Positions 54,798 to 64,000 of a stretch of 64,000 nt of DNA are shown here, in pieces (positions within the stretch are counted from its first letter, which is position 1; each line of letters starts with the position of its first letter). The notes under the pieces are model-generated. The model saw nothing but the letters and a program-made list of their open reading frames with translations, was not told where the DNA came from and searched no databases. Source of the stretch: Histidinibacterium lentulum (lineage in GTDB: Bacteria > Pseudomonadota > Alphaproteobacteria > Rhodobacterales > Rhodobacteraceae); contig NZ_ML119084.1 in NCBI RefSeq assembly GCF_003789055.1, positions 310,001-374,000 of the forward strand. The letters run 5' to 3'. The position numbers were made by a program, and so were the translations under genes.

Positions 54798-55781
54798 CTA
54801 CCGCCGCACCCGCAACACCCGCAGCCGCCACATCGCCACGAGCAGCACCAGGAACAGCAGGCCGCAGCCTCCGGTGAACACCCAGAAGGCCGGCTCCCAG
54901 CCCTCGCCGGGCATCCCCGCCACGTTGATCCCCATGAGCCCCGTGAGGAAGCTCAGCGGCAGGAACACCGCCGAGACGACCGACAGGATGTAGAGATTGC
55001 GGTTGAGCCGCGCATCCGACAGGCCCTGCAACTCGTCCCGGATCACCAGCAGCCGGTCGCGCACGCTTTCCAGCGTCTCCACGAGCCGCCGCATGGCATC
55101 CTCCGATTCCGTCAGCTCCAGCAGGTCCTCGCGGGACAGCAGGTCGCTCTCGCGCGGCAGGGTCAGCCGCCCCACCACGTCGCGCTGGGGCACGAGAAAG
55201 CGGCGGTAATCCACCAGCGCCGAGCGGATGTCCGTGATGTCCGCGCGCAGGTTCTCGCTGTCGCCCCGGATCAGCCGCTCCTCGAGCGCATCGGTGCGGT
55301 CGTCGAGCTCCTCCACCGCCTGCTCGATCCGGTCGGTCAGCCATTCCACCAGCAACGCCACGAATGCACCCGGCCGCGTCGGCCCGTGTCCCGCGCGGTA
55401 GAGGTCGGCCATCCGCTCGACCGTCCGCAGCGGACGGCGCGACAGGGTCACGATCTGGCGCGCGTCCACCCAGATCCGCAGCGAGACCATGTCCTCGGGT
55501 TCCGCGCCGGGATTTAGGTTCACGCCCCGCAGGTTCAGGAGCAGACCCCCGCCCACATGCATCGCCCGGGGCCGGGTCTCGCCCGCGGTCAGGGCCTCCC
55601 GCACCGGTTCCGGCAGATGTCCGAGCCGCGCCTCGATCCAGTCCTCGGCGCGGTGATGATCCGCCTGCAGATGCGCCCAGGCGCACCCCTCCGCCTCGAG
55701 CGCGGCCACCACCGCGTCCGCCTCGTGAAGCCAGGCCCCGTCCGAAAGGCGCACGGCGAAATGGATCGGATCGGCATTCAT
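54798..55781 (-). CDS. zntB: CorA-superfamily divalent cation transporter (ZntB-like)
   Basis: A 327-residue membrane protein. A long helical cytoplasmic N-terminal domain is followed by two C-terminal membrane helices (about 266-282 and 299-318). The loop motif is GIN at 284-286 in GLMGINVAG, not the GMN of Mg-transporting CorA; GxN variants of this type are seen in ZntB zinc transporters, which is why that name is used. The transport direction and ion are inferred. It is separated from the acetyltransferase by 201 bases and lies next to the tuf 2 duplication edge. Confidence 0.82.
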   Translation of the reverse strand: MNADPIHFAVRLSDGAWLHEADAVVAALEAEGCAWAHLQADHHRAEDWIEARLGHLPEPVREALTAGETRPRAMHVGGGLLLNLRGVNLNPGAEPEDMVSLRIWVDARQIVTLSRRPLRTVERMADLYRAGHGPTRPGAFVALLVEWLTDRIEQAVEELDDRTDALEERLIRGDSENLRADITDIRSALVDYRRFLVPQRDVVGRLTLPRESDLLSREDLLELTESEDAMRRLVETLESVRDRLLVIRDELQGLSDARLNRNLYILSVVSAVFLPLSFLTGLMGINVAGMPGEGWEPAFWVFTGGCGLLFLVLLVAMWRLRVLRVRR

Positions 55782-55901
55782 GCCGCCCAGCCTAGCCGCA
55801 GGGACCGGGAGCGAAAGCCCCCGGAACGTGAAAGGGCGCCCCCCGCGGAGGGCGCCCCTGACTGTTGCGGGGGGGGGGGTCGGACCCGCCCTGCCCGGTC
55901 G

Positions 55902-57077
<1,176 letters not shown>

Positions 57078-57100
57078 GGGTGGCTCCTTATGGTCGGGTC

Positions 57101-57155
57101 GGTGGGGTGAAACCCCACCCTACGGATTATGGGTAGGGTGAGGTTTTGCCCCACC
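57101..57155. repeat. Inverted palindrome pair upstream of tuf copy 2
   Basis: Minus-strand unit 57101-57123 (arms GGTGGGGT/ACCCCACC, loop GAA, foot GTAG) and plus-strand unit 57133-57155 (arms GGTGAGGT/GCCCCACC, imperfect). Relative to 30616-30638, the first unit has a T to G change in one arm matched by A to C in the other, which keeps the stem intact. The second unit has lost some pairing. Confidence 0.8.
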
Positions 57156-57223
57156 ACCCGTCATGCAACGCGCGCCCCTGTATTGCCGCGCCAAGGGAAA
57201 ATCAAGCGCCCGAGGCAAGGCCG

Positions 57224-58360
57224 TCACTCCGCGCAGATGCCCTGCAACGCCGCCCACTCCTCGTCGGTCAGCAGCGGCTCGAAGGCGGCATCGTCGGGCA
57301 TCGCCGCGCGCGCCGCGGCGATGCGGTCGCCAATGGCGGGATGCGACAGGAAATGCTGCTCGAAATCCGAAGGTTCCCCCTCCTCCGCCGCCAGCCTCTC
57401 GAAGAGCGTGGCGATGGCGTCGGGCGGCAGGTCCGCCCTCAGCAGCAGGTCGTGGGCATAGGCATCCGCCGCCGCCTCCGCCTCGCGGGTGTAATCGGCG
57501 GCGATCAGCTGGTTCGTCAGCAAGAGCACCAGCGCCCCCCCGGCGAAATCCCCGAAGAGCAGCCCCAGCACCCCCAGCGAGCCCGCAGAGCGCAGCGCGA
57601 TCCGCGTGGGGTCGCGCGCCGCCACATGCCCCATCTCGTGGGCAAAGACCGCGGCGACCTCCTCGGGCCGCGCGGCCTCCCGGATCAGCCCGTCGAAGAA
57701 GACGACATAGCCCCCCGGCAGGGCGAAGGCGTTGACCATGTCGTCGTCCAGCACCTCCAACGTCAGCGGCACCGGCAGATCGGCGACCGCCGTCAGCCGC
57801 GCCCCGATCCGGTCGAGCGCCGCCCGCCCTTCGGGCGCGTCGCAGAGCGCGAGCGGCATGCCCATCTCGTCGGCCAGCGCCGTGCGGATCTGCCCGAAGG
57901 TCGCCTCGCCCAGCGCGCGCTCGCCCTCCGGCGGCAGGAACCCGGCGAGCCGGTCCGCCAGCGCCGGCACGAGGAGGAACACGATCAGAAGGACCGAGAC
58001 CACCGCCGCCACCGCCGCCGCCGAGATCCGCCCCAGCCCCGTGGCGCGCGGCACGCGCGCCAGGGCGGTGGCCCGCGTCGCGATCACCCGCGCGTCCTCC
58101 GCCCGGCTGACGATCACCCGCGCCACCGGATCGTCGGCGGAGCGCAGCACCATCTGGTCCCCGCCCGCGAGGTCCGGCAACGCCCGCAGCCGGTCGTAGG
58201 CCCAGCGCACGCCCGTGGCCCCGATCACCAGCGCGCGGCCCTCGTCGTCGAGCCGCAGCTCCACCGGCCGGAGCGCCGCGCTCTCCCCGTCGAGCCAGAC
58301 CGCCGTGGCACGGAACACCGATGGCGCCGCGCCCACGTTGATCCGCGTCCGCGCGCTCAC
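57224..58360 (-). CDS. M48-family membrane zinc metalloprotease
   Basis: A 378-residue protein with the zinc motif HEMGH at 241-245 and a third ligand Glu in REAEAAADAYAHDLL near 300. A membrane helix is at about 110-135; residues 1-100 form a soluble domain of unknown type. Family members include HtpX, YggG and BepA; here the single helix and small N-terminal domain fit a BepA- or DUF-fused form. The start is a GTG at 58360 overlapping the stop of the upstream DUF898 gene as GTGA, so the two are coupled. It ends 146 bases before the tuf 2 start on the same strand. Confidence 0.88.
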   Translation of the reverse strand: MSARTRINVGAAPSVFRATAVWLDGESAALRPVELRLDDEGRALVIGATGVRWAYDRLRALPDLAGGDQMVLRSADDPVARVIVSRAEDARVIATRATALARVPRATGLGRISAAAVAAVVSVLLIVFLLVPALADRLAGFLPPEGERALGEATFGQIRTALADEMGMPLALCDAPEGRAALDRIGARLTAVADLPVPLTLEVLDDDMVNAFALPGGYVVFFDGLIREAARPEEVAAVFAHEMGHVAARDPTRIALRSAGSLGVLGLLFGDFAGGALVLLLTNQLIAADYTREAEAAADAYAHDLLLRADLPPDAIATLFERLAAEEGEPSDFEQHFLSHPAIGDRIAAARAAMPDDAAFEPLLTDEEWAALQGICAE

Positions 58361-59769
58361 ATCGCCCCCCCGATATCGAGCGCCTCGGCGAAACCCTCGG
58401 CCTGCAGCGCCGCATCCCTGTCGCGCTGACGCATCGTCCCGAGCGACTCCGCCCCGGTCACCGTCAGCGTCTCGGCGTAATGCCGCCAGACCGGCATGAT
58501 CAGGAAGACATGACGCAGAACCGACCAGATCAGCGCGACGGCGATGTAAAGCGCGAGCCCCCCGGCCGCGAGCACCGCGGTCGGCAGCTCCCCCGCCTCC
58601 TCGAGGCTCATCTCCACCGCCACCAGCGCCATCCCCAGCGCGGCCAGCGGCAGGATCAGCGCAACCAGTGCCGCGATCCCGCCGAAGAGGTAGATGCGCA
58701 GCACGCGCCGCGGGTCCGCGCGGGAGACGAGGCCCAGCGGCCCGGCGGTCTTCGCCTCCGTCATCAGCCGCTTGCTCTCCACCGAGTAATGGACGAGCCC
58801 GTAGAGGAACCAGGGCACCGTCCCGAGGAGCATCCAGATCATCCCGGGCTCCCCGGTCGCCACCAGCCCCACCGCGAGCGACAGGTACCCGCCCCCCGCC
58901 GCATGGACGAAGGCGGGCCAGAGCATCCGCCACTCGCCGCCCTGATGCAGCGCGGTGTCGCCGAAGCGGGTGCGGTCGGTCACGAACTTCTCGAGGCCGA
59001 AGGTCATCCGCGGCCAGAGCACACCAAGGGTCAGGATCGTCGCCGCCCAATGCCCCAGCGCGCGGGCGGCATAGCCCCAGGCCCCCGGCTCCAGCCCGAA
59101 CCGCAGGCCGCGCCAGCGGGTCCGGGCGAGCCTGTAGCGCCGCGCGCGGTAGGTGGCGTAGAACCAGATCGGGATCACGCCGACCAGCGAGAGCAGGAGC
59201 GCCGGCGCCGAGCCTTCGAGGAGCGACAGCGACAGGAACATCAGCGCGAGGTTCACCACGCCGATGTAGAAGGCGAGGACCACGACCGCCGTCAGGAACC
59301 CCAGCAGCTTCTCCAGGGGCTCGCCGACGTATTCCATCGGCAGGCCGCCCGGTCTGACCGAGGACCAGTACCAGCGCCGGAGCCGGGTCTTCATCCAGAA
59401 CCGGTAGACGCCGAGGGTCAGCACCGTCAGCGCGCCCGTCCTCAGGGCGAGGCGGAAGAGCGGTGCGCGCGTGGCCACGCAGGCCACGTCGAGCGTGTCG
59501 GCATCGGGCGGGGCGACATGCTGCACGGGGTCCGGCGTCGGGGGAGGCGGCGGCGCGCTGTCGCGCGTCGCTCCGCCGGGCCAGGTGGAGGAGCGGGCCT
59601 CGGGCGCCGCCCCCTGTCCGTCTGCCCCGGCACCGCCCGCCGAAGCCCCCGCCTCCGCGCCGGTCTCCCCGGGGTCTGCCGGTCCGGGCCTGCCGTCGGC
59701 CCCGCCGCCACCCCCGGGCCAGGGAGAGGCGGGCGGCTTGCCGTCGGGCTCCGGACCACCCTCCCGCAT
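58357..59769 (-). CDS. DUF898 (YjgN-like) integral membrane protein
   Basis: A 470-residue membrane protein. After a Pro/Gly-rich N-terminus (about 1-75, which may be partly non-native to the family) come several hydrophobic segments with typical DUF898 features: FRLALRTGALTVLTLGVYRFWMKTRLRRWYWSS near 105 and RLARTRWRGLRFGLEPGAWGYA near 214. No enzymatic role is known for the family. Its GTGA overlap with the M48 protease gene suggests a functional pair, a pairing I recall for other alphaproteobacteria but cannot verify. It starts 38 bases after parC ends. Confidence 0.85.
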   Translation of the reverse strand: MREGGPEPDGKPPASPWPGGGGGADGRPGPADPGETGAEAGASAGGAGADGQGAAPEARSSTWPGGATRDSAPPPPPTPDPVQHVAPPDADTLDVACVATRAPLFRLALRTGALTVLTLGVYRFWMKTRLRRWYWSSVRPGGLPMEYVGEPLEKLLGFLTAVVVLAFYIGVVNLALMFLSLSLLEGSAPALLLSLVGVIPIWFYATYRARRYRLARTRWRGLRFGLEPGAWGYAARALGHWAATILTLGVLWPRMTFGLEKFVTDRTRFGDTALHQGGEWRMLWPAFVHAAGGGYLSLAVGLVATGEPGMIWMLLGTVPWFLYGLVHYSVESKRLMTEAKTAGPLGLVSRADPRRVLRIYLFGGIAALVALILPLAALGMALVAVEMSLEEAGELPTAVLAAGGLALYIAVALIWSVLRHVFLIMPVWRHYAETLTVTGAESLGTMRQRDRDAALQAEGFAEALDIGGAM

Positions 59770-59807
59770 CGCGCCGTCAGCCGAAGGCGGGCATCGGCCC
59801 GGCGGCC

Positions 59808-62234
59808 TCAGCCATCGAACCGGTTCTCGCGGGGAAAGCCGCGCGGCGCCATGCGGCCCGACCCCGCCCGCGCCCCGCGCCATTCGTCGAGCTCGGGCGG
59901 GGCCACGGTGCGGGTCCGCCCCGCCGGGTCCTGCCACGAGAGCCCTGCGGCATAGCGGAAGGTGGTTGCGTCGCTGAGGCCGCCGTCCTTGTACTTCTGC
60001 AGGCGCACGCCCTTGCCCTTGCCCATCTCCGGCAGTTCCGCCACCGGAAAGACCAGCAGCTTGCGGTTCTCGCCCACCACGGCGACATGATCGCCCTCGA
60101 GCGCGCGGCACACCTTCGCCACCGCCGGCGCCCTGACGTTCAGCACCTGCTTGCCCGCCCTTGTCTGCGCCAGCATCTCCTCCTCTGCCACGACGAAGCC
60201 GTCGCCCGCGCTCGACGCGATGAGCCGCTTGCCCCCCGGCCGATGCGCGAAGAGCGCCACGATCTCCACCTCGTTGGGCATGTCGATCATCAGCCGCACC
60301 GGCTCGCCCATCCCGCGCCCGCCGGGAAGCTGGCTCGCCTGCAGCGTGTAGACCCGCCCGTTCGAGCCCAGAAGCAGCAGCCGGTCCGTCGTCTCCGCGT
60401 GAAAGCGGTGCCTCGGCCCGTCGCCGTCCTTGTAGCGCAGCTCCCTCTGGGCGGGCAGATGACCGGTCATGGCGCGGATCCAGCCCATCTGGCTGCAGAC
60501 GATGGTCACCGGCTCGCGGTCGATCATCGCGTCGAGCGGCACCTCCGCCACCTCCTCGGCCTCGGCGAAACCGGTGCGCCGCTGACCGCCCTCGACCTTC
60601 GCGCCGAACTTCGCGCGGACCTCGCGCAGCTCCCCGGCGATCCGGCCCCACTGCAGACCCTCGTCCTCCAGAAGGTCGACCAGCTCCGCGCGCTCCTTCA
60701 TCAGCGCGTCCCTCTCCGCCACGAGCTCCAGCTCCTCGAGCCGCCTGAGGCTGCGCAGGCGCATGTTGAGGATCGCATCGGCCTGCACGTCCGACAGCCC
60801 GTTCTCGCGCCCGTCGAACCGCTGCGGCACGCCCTGCGGCGCCTCCTCCGCGATCTCCCCGGGCGCCACCGCCTCGGCATCGGTGACCAGCGCCAGCGCC
60901 GCCACGTCGACCCCCTCGAGCGGCGAGGCGTAATCCCCCTCGTCCGTCGCGCGTGCGATCCCGGCCTGGTGCGCCCTCGACCAGTCCTCGTACATCAGCG
61001 CCTGTTTCGGCGCGTCGTCGTAGCGGATGATGTCGATCACCCGGTCGAGGTTCAGGAAGGCGGTGATCAGCCCGTCCACCACCTCCAGCCGGTGGTCGAT
61101 CTTCCGCAGCCGGTGTCGCGCGCGCCGCTGCAGCACGTCCCGCCGGTGGTCGAGAAACGCCCGCAGCACCTCCTTCAGCGAGCAGACCTTGGGCGTGACC
61201 CCGTCGATCAGCACGTTGAGATTGAGCGCGAAGCGCACCTCGAGATCCGAGTTGCGATAGAGCATCCCCATCAGCATCTCGGGGTCCACGTTGCGCGACC
61301 GCGGCTCCAGCACGATCCGCACGTCGTCCGCGCTCTCGTCCCGCACGTCCGCCAGCAGAGGCACCTTCTTCAGCTGGATCACCTCGGCGAGCTTCTCGAT
61401 CAGCTTCGACTTCTGCACCTGGTAGGGGATCTCGGTCACGACGATCTGCCACGTCCCCTTGCCGAGGTCCTCCTGCTCCCACCGGCAGCGCAGGCGAAAG
61501 CCCCCCCGCCCGGTGCGATAGGCCTCGGCGATGCTCTCCTTCGGCTCCACGATCACGCCGCCCGTGGGGAAATCGGGGCCCGGCACATAGGTCAGCAGCG
61601 TCTCGTCCCGCGCGTCGGGCGCCTTGATCAGATGCAGGCAGGCGCCGACCAGCTCGTCGATGTTGTGCGGCGGGATGTTGGTGGCCATCCCCACCGCGAT
61701 CCCGCTCGAGCCGTTCGCCAGCAGGTTCGGCACCGCGGCGGGCAGCACCACGGGCTCGCGCAGCGTGCCGTCGTAATTGTCCCGGAAATCGACGGCATCC
61801 TCGTCGAGCCCGTCGAGCAGCGCCTCGGCGAGCGCCGTCAGCCGCGCCTCGGTGTAGCGCGAGGCCGCCGGGTTGTCCCCGTCGATGTTGCCGAAATTGC
61901 CCTGCCCGTCCACGAGCGGATAGCGCACGGCGAAATCCTGCGCGAGCCGCGCCATGGCGTCGTAGATCGCGGCATCCCCGTGGGGGTGGTAATTGCCCAT
62001 CACGTCGCCCGCGATCTTGGCGGACTTGCGGAAGCCCCCGCCGGGCGACAGCCTGAGCTCCCGCATCGCATAGAGAATCCGCCGATGGACGGGCTTCAGC
62101 CCGTCCCGCGCATCGGGCAGCGCGCGGTGCATGATCGTCGAGAGCGCATAGGTCAGATAGCGCTCGCCGATCGCGCGGCGCAGCGGCTCGGCGATGTCGC
62201 GGGGGGTGTCGTCCGGATCGGGAATATCCGCCAT
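59808..62234 (-). CDS. parC: DNA topoisomerase IV subunit A
   Basis: An 808-residue ParC that cuts DNA to decatenate chromosomes. The catalytic Tyr is Y127 in [10 protein letters not shown]. The quinolone region reads [12 protein letters not shown]: Ala88 at the E. coli Ser80 site and Asp92 at the Glu84 site. The N-terminal winged-helix domain, the tower and a C-terminal beta-pinwheel with several GxR blades are present. The frame opens six codons further up, but [11 protein letters not shown] (ATG at 62234) is the better start. Assignment to ParC rather than GyrA rests on the overall sequence and lack of a GyrA-box seen by eye. Confidence 0.92.
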   Translation of the reverse strand: MADIPDPDDTPRDIAEPLRRAIGERYLTYALSTIMHRALPDARDGLKPVHRRILYAMRELRLSPGGGFRKSAKIAGDVMGNYHPHGDAAIYDAMARLAQDFAVRYPLVDGQGNFGNIDGDNPAASRYTEARLTALAEALLDGLDEDAVDFRDNYDGTLREPVVLPAAVPNLLANGSSGIAVGMATNIPPHNIDELVGACLHLIKAPDARDETLLTYVPGPDFPTGGVIVEPKESIAEAYRTGRGGFRLRCRWEQEDLGKGTWQIVVTEIPYQVQKSKLIEKLAEVIQLKKVPLLADVRDESADDVRIVLEPRSRNVDPEMLMGMLYRNSDLEVRFALNLNVLIDGVTPKVCSLKEVLRAFLDHRRDVLQRRARHRLRKIDHRLEVVDGLITAFLNLDRVIDIIRYDDAPKQALMYEDWSRAHQAGIARATDEGDYASPLEGVDVAALALVTDAEAVAPGEIAEEAPQGVPQRFDGRENGLSDVQADAILNMRLRSLRRLEELELVAERDALMKERAELVDLLEDEGLQWGRIAGELREVRAKFGAKVEGGQRRTGFAEAEEVAEVPLDAMIDREPVTIVCSQMGWIRAMTGHLPAQRELRYKDGDGPRHRFHAETTDRLLLLGSNGRVYTLQASQLPGGRGMGEPVRLMIDMPNEVEIVALFAHRPGGKRLIASSAGDGFVVAEEEMLAQTRAGKQVLNVRAPAVAKVCRALEGDHVAVVGENRKLLVFPVAELPEMGKGKGVRLQKYKDGGLSDATTFRYAAGLSWQDPAGRTRTVAPPELDEWRGARAGSGRMAPRGFPRENRFDG

Positions 62235-62428
62235 GCCCCCCGCCTTACACAAGCGGGCCGGGCCGGTCTAGCGGTCCCGGGGCGCCGCGGCACAAGGTCT
62301 GGCCCCCCTGCGGAGCCCGAGGAACAACCGCCCGAAAAAGTCGCTTTGGCCCTCAAGAATCGCCGGATCATCTGTTAACGTCAGGGCAGAAATACCGTAT
62401 CCGGCAGCGATCCTGGGGGGACCGAACC

Positions 62429-63034
62429 GTGAAACGCTTCATACTGCTGACCTTCGCCCTTCTGGCGTGGACCTTCTGGGAGATGTCCGGAGGCGCCGAT
62501 TTCGTGCCCGAGACCCGGCCCGGCGCCGACCGGATCGCGGCGACGGTCCCCGCGCCCGACCCCCTGCCCGCCGCGGAGGCGACGGAGCCGGCACCCGCCG
62601 TCACCCGCGCGGCGAGCCTGCCGCTGATCTCGCCCCGGCCCGCCTCCCCTGCCGGACCGTCCGGGCCCGCCGGGCCGCAGCCCGCCGGCGTGACCCAGGC
62701 CCGGTTCCTGACGCCCCCGGACGGCTCCGCGCCCGGCGATGACGGCGCCGTCCGCTGGACCTCCGCCGCCGACGCGCTCGCAGAGGCCGTGGCGATCGAG
62801 ACCGCCGTCCGCGCCGCCCAGGCCGCGCCCGCGCCCGCGCCCGAGGGCGTCGTCTCCGTCAACGGCAGCCTCGTGAATGTCCGCACCGGACCCGGGACCG
62901 ATTTCGAGGTGCTCGCGACCCTGCCCCGCGGCACCGAGGTCGACCTCGTGGAACTCCGCGGCGGCTGGGCGATGATCCGGCTCTCGAGCGGCGAGGAGGG
63001 CTGGATGGCGGAGTATCTCCTCGACGGTCTCTGA
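62429..63034 (+). CDS. Exported SH3b-domain protein (GTG start)
   Basis: A 201-residue protein with an N-terminal hydrophobic signal/anchor (MKRFILLTFALLAWTFWEM), a long Pro/Ala-rich linker (about 30-140) and a C-terminal bacterial SH3 domain at 145-201 (VNGSLVNVRTGPGTDFEVLATLPRGTEV, then WAMIRLSSGEEGWM). Such domains often bind cell-wall components. The start is a GTG at 62429 preceded by GGGGGG. It diverges from parC across a 194-base spacer with no recognised feature. Confidence 0.82.
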   Translation: MKRFILLTFALLAWTFWEMSGGADFVPETRPGADRIAATVPAPDPLPAAEATEPAPAVTRAASLPLISPRPASPAGPSGPAGPQPAGVTQARFLTPPDGSAPGDDGAVRWTSAADALAEAVAIETAVRAAQAAPAPAPEGVVSVNGSLVNVRTGPGTDFEVLATLPRGTEVDLVELRGGWAMIRLSSGEEGWMAEYLLDGL

Positions 63035-63089
63035 CCGCTCCGGCCACGCCAAGGCTGGACGCCGCCGCGGCCCCTTGCCATGAGGGGCC

Positions 63090-63914
63090 ATGACCCGGAC
63101 GATCCTGATCACCGGCTGCTCTAGCGGCATCGGCCGCGACGCCGCGCTGAAACTCTCGCGCCTTGGCTGGGGCGTCGTTGCCTCCGCCCGCTCCGCCGCC
63201 GACGTGGACCGCCTGCGCGGCGACGGACTGAAGACCGTGCGCCTCGACTACGCCGACGAGGCCAGCATCGCCGAGGGGTTCGAGGAGGCGCTCGGGATCA
63301 CCGGCGGCCGTCTCGACGCGCTCTTCAACAACGGCGCCCATGCCCTCCCCGGCCCGCTAGAGGACATCCCCTCCGCGGGTCTGCGCGCGCAGCTCGAGGC
63401 CAACGTGATCGGCTGGCACGACCTCACGCGCCGCGCCATCCCGGTCATGCGCGCCCAGGGATACGGGCGCATCGTGCAGAATTCCTCGGTTCTGGGCCTC
63501 GTCGGCGTGAAATGGCGCGGAGCCTACGTGGCGACGAAATTCGCCATCGAAGGCTACAGCGACGTGCTGCGGCAGGAACTGGCCGGCAGCGGCATCCACG
63601 TCATCCTGATCGAGCCCGGGCCCATCGCCACCAAGATGCGCGAGAACGCGATCCGGCAGTTCGAACGCTGGGTCGACTGGGAAAGCTCCGCCCGCGCCGA
63701 GGAGTACCGCGCAGGCCTGCTCGAGAAGCTCTACAAGGGCTCCGCCGGCAAGACACAGCACCCCCCCGCCGCCGTGACCCGCGTCCTCGTCCGCGCGCTC
63801 GAGGCCCGCCGCCCCGCCGCGCGCTATCCCGTGACGCCGAACACCACCGCGGCCATGGCCCTCCGTCGCCTGCTGCCCGCGCGGCTTCTCGACCGCCTCC
63901 TGTCGCGCGCCTGA
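63090..63914 (+). CDS. Short-chain dehydrogenase/reductase family oxidoreductase
   Basis: A 274-residue SDR enzyme with cofactor motif TGCSSGIG at 9-16, NNGA (80-83, usually NNAG) and the catalytic Tyr/Lys in YVATK (146-150) with Ser132-133. The substrate is unknown; the family binds NAD(P). It may be coupled to the SH3 protein gene 56 bases upstream. The last 86 bases of the window hold no further gene. Confidence 0.88.
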   Translation: MTRTILITGCSSGIGRDAALKLSRLGWGVVASARSAADVDRLRGDGLKTVRLDYADEASIAEGFEEALGITGGRLDALFNNGAHALPGPLEDIPSAGLRAQLEANVIGWHDLTRRAIPVMRAQGYGRIVQNSSVLGLVGVKWRGAYVATKFAIEGYSDVLRQELAGSGIHVILIEPGPIATKMRENAIRQFERWVDWESSARAEEYRAGLLEKLYKGSAGKTQHPPAAVTRVLVRALEARRPAARYPVTPNTTAAMALRRLLPARLLDRLLSRA

Positions 63915-64000
63915 CGCCCGCCTCTCCGGGCGCGCCGCCTTCCGTCCGCGCCCGCCTCCCCGATGCGCAGGCCGGAGGACGGGCGCGCCCCGCCTCCGCC

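Noticed and set aside
57120-58415. Open frame on the minus strand through the M48 protease gene in another reading frame
   Set aside because: Translation is Gly/Arg/Ala-rich and featureless, while the overlapping frame encodes a recognisable M48 protease with HEMGH.
63915-64000. Possible start of a further gene at the right edge
   Set aside because: Only 86 GC-rich bases remain, with no ribosome site and frame that could be assigned.

Overview
This 64-kb, very GC-rich window carries the chromosomal core of an alphaproteobacterium, most likely a member of the Rhodobacteraceae/Roseobacter group. The evidence is the yidC-engB-argB order, an aap/bzt-type amino-acid ABC transporter, an ATP12-type F1 assembly chaperone, the rarA-crcB-rluC-ATP12 cluster directly after rplQ, and the near-complete ribosomal/RNA polymerase super-operon without infA or rpsD (both usually elsewhere in alphaproteobacteria). 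No prophage, IS element, rRNA or CRISPR array was seen.

Layout. 1-2590 (+): 3' part of yidC, engB, argB, a SixA-like phosphatase. 2773-7974 (-): aapJ, aapQ, aapM, aapP for acidic/polar amino-acid uptake; AapM has a large in-frame coiled-coil insertion. 8216-11692 (-): ATP12 chaperone, rluC-type pseudouridine synthase, crcB, rarA. 11725-51371 (nearly all -): secE, nusG, rplKA, rplJL, rpoB, rpoC, rpsL, rpsG, fusA, tuf, rpsJ, rplC-D-W-B, rpsS, rplV, rpsC, rplP, rpmC, rpsQ, rplN-X-E, rpsN, rpsH, rplF-R, rpsE, rpmD, rplO, secY, adk, rpsM, rpsK, rpoA, rplQ. tRNA-Trp (52379-52454) lies upstream of secE. 52542-55781 (-): an RTX protein, a CatB-like acetyltransferase and a ZntB/CorA-like transporter. 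55834-57166: a second tuf with duplicated flanks. 57224-62234 (-): M48 protease, DUF898 membrane protein, parC. 62429-63914 (+): an SH3-domain secreted protein and a short-chain dehydrogenase.

The core super-operon is colinear with the standard order but is interrupted at many junctions by non-ribosomal genes: a small membrane protein between secE and nusG; two + strand genes between nusG and rplK; a sulfotransferase between rplA and rplJ; a coiled-coil protein between rpoB and rpoC; acylphosphatase plus two rhamnosyltransferase-like genes between rpoC and rpsL; and a MazE-like/Doc toxin-antitoxin pair, a 2OG-Fe(II) oxygenase-like gene and a secreted lysozyme-like gene between rplP and rpmC. 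A second sulfotransferase sits between tRNA-Trp and secE.

Several junctions also carry short GTAG-footed palindromes, mostly in inverted pairs, that resemble REP/REPIN elements; one pair was copied with tuf and shows a paired compensatory substitution. Other points worth a look are a Cys at the RpoB position equivalent to E. coli Arg529, an Ala at the ParC quinolone-determining Ser position, and a long Ala/Glu-rich tail on L3. Promoter, terminator and REP calls were made by eye; family assignments come from motifs recognised in the translations and no database search was possible.
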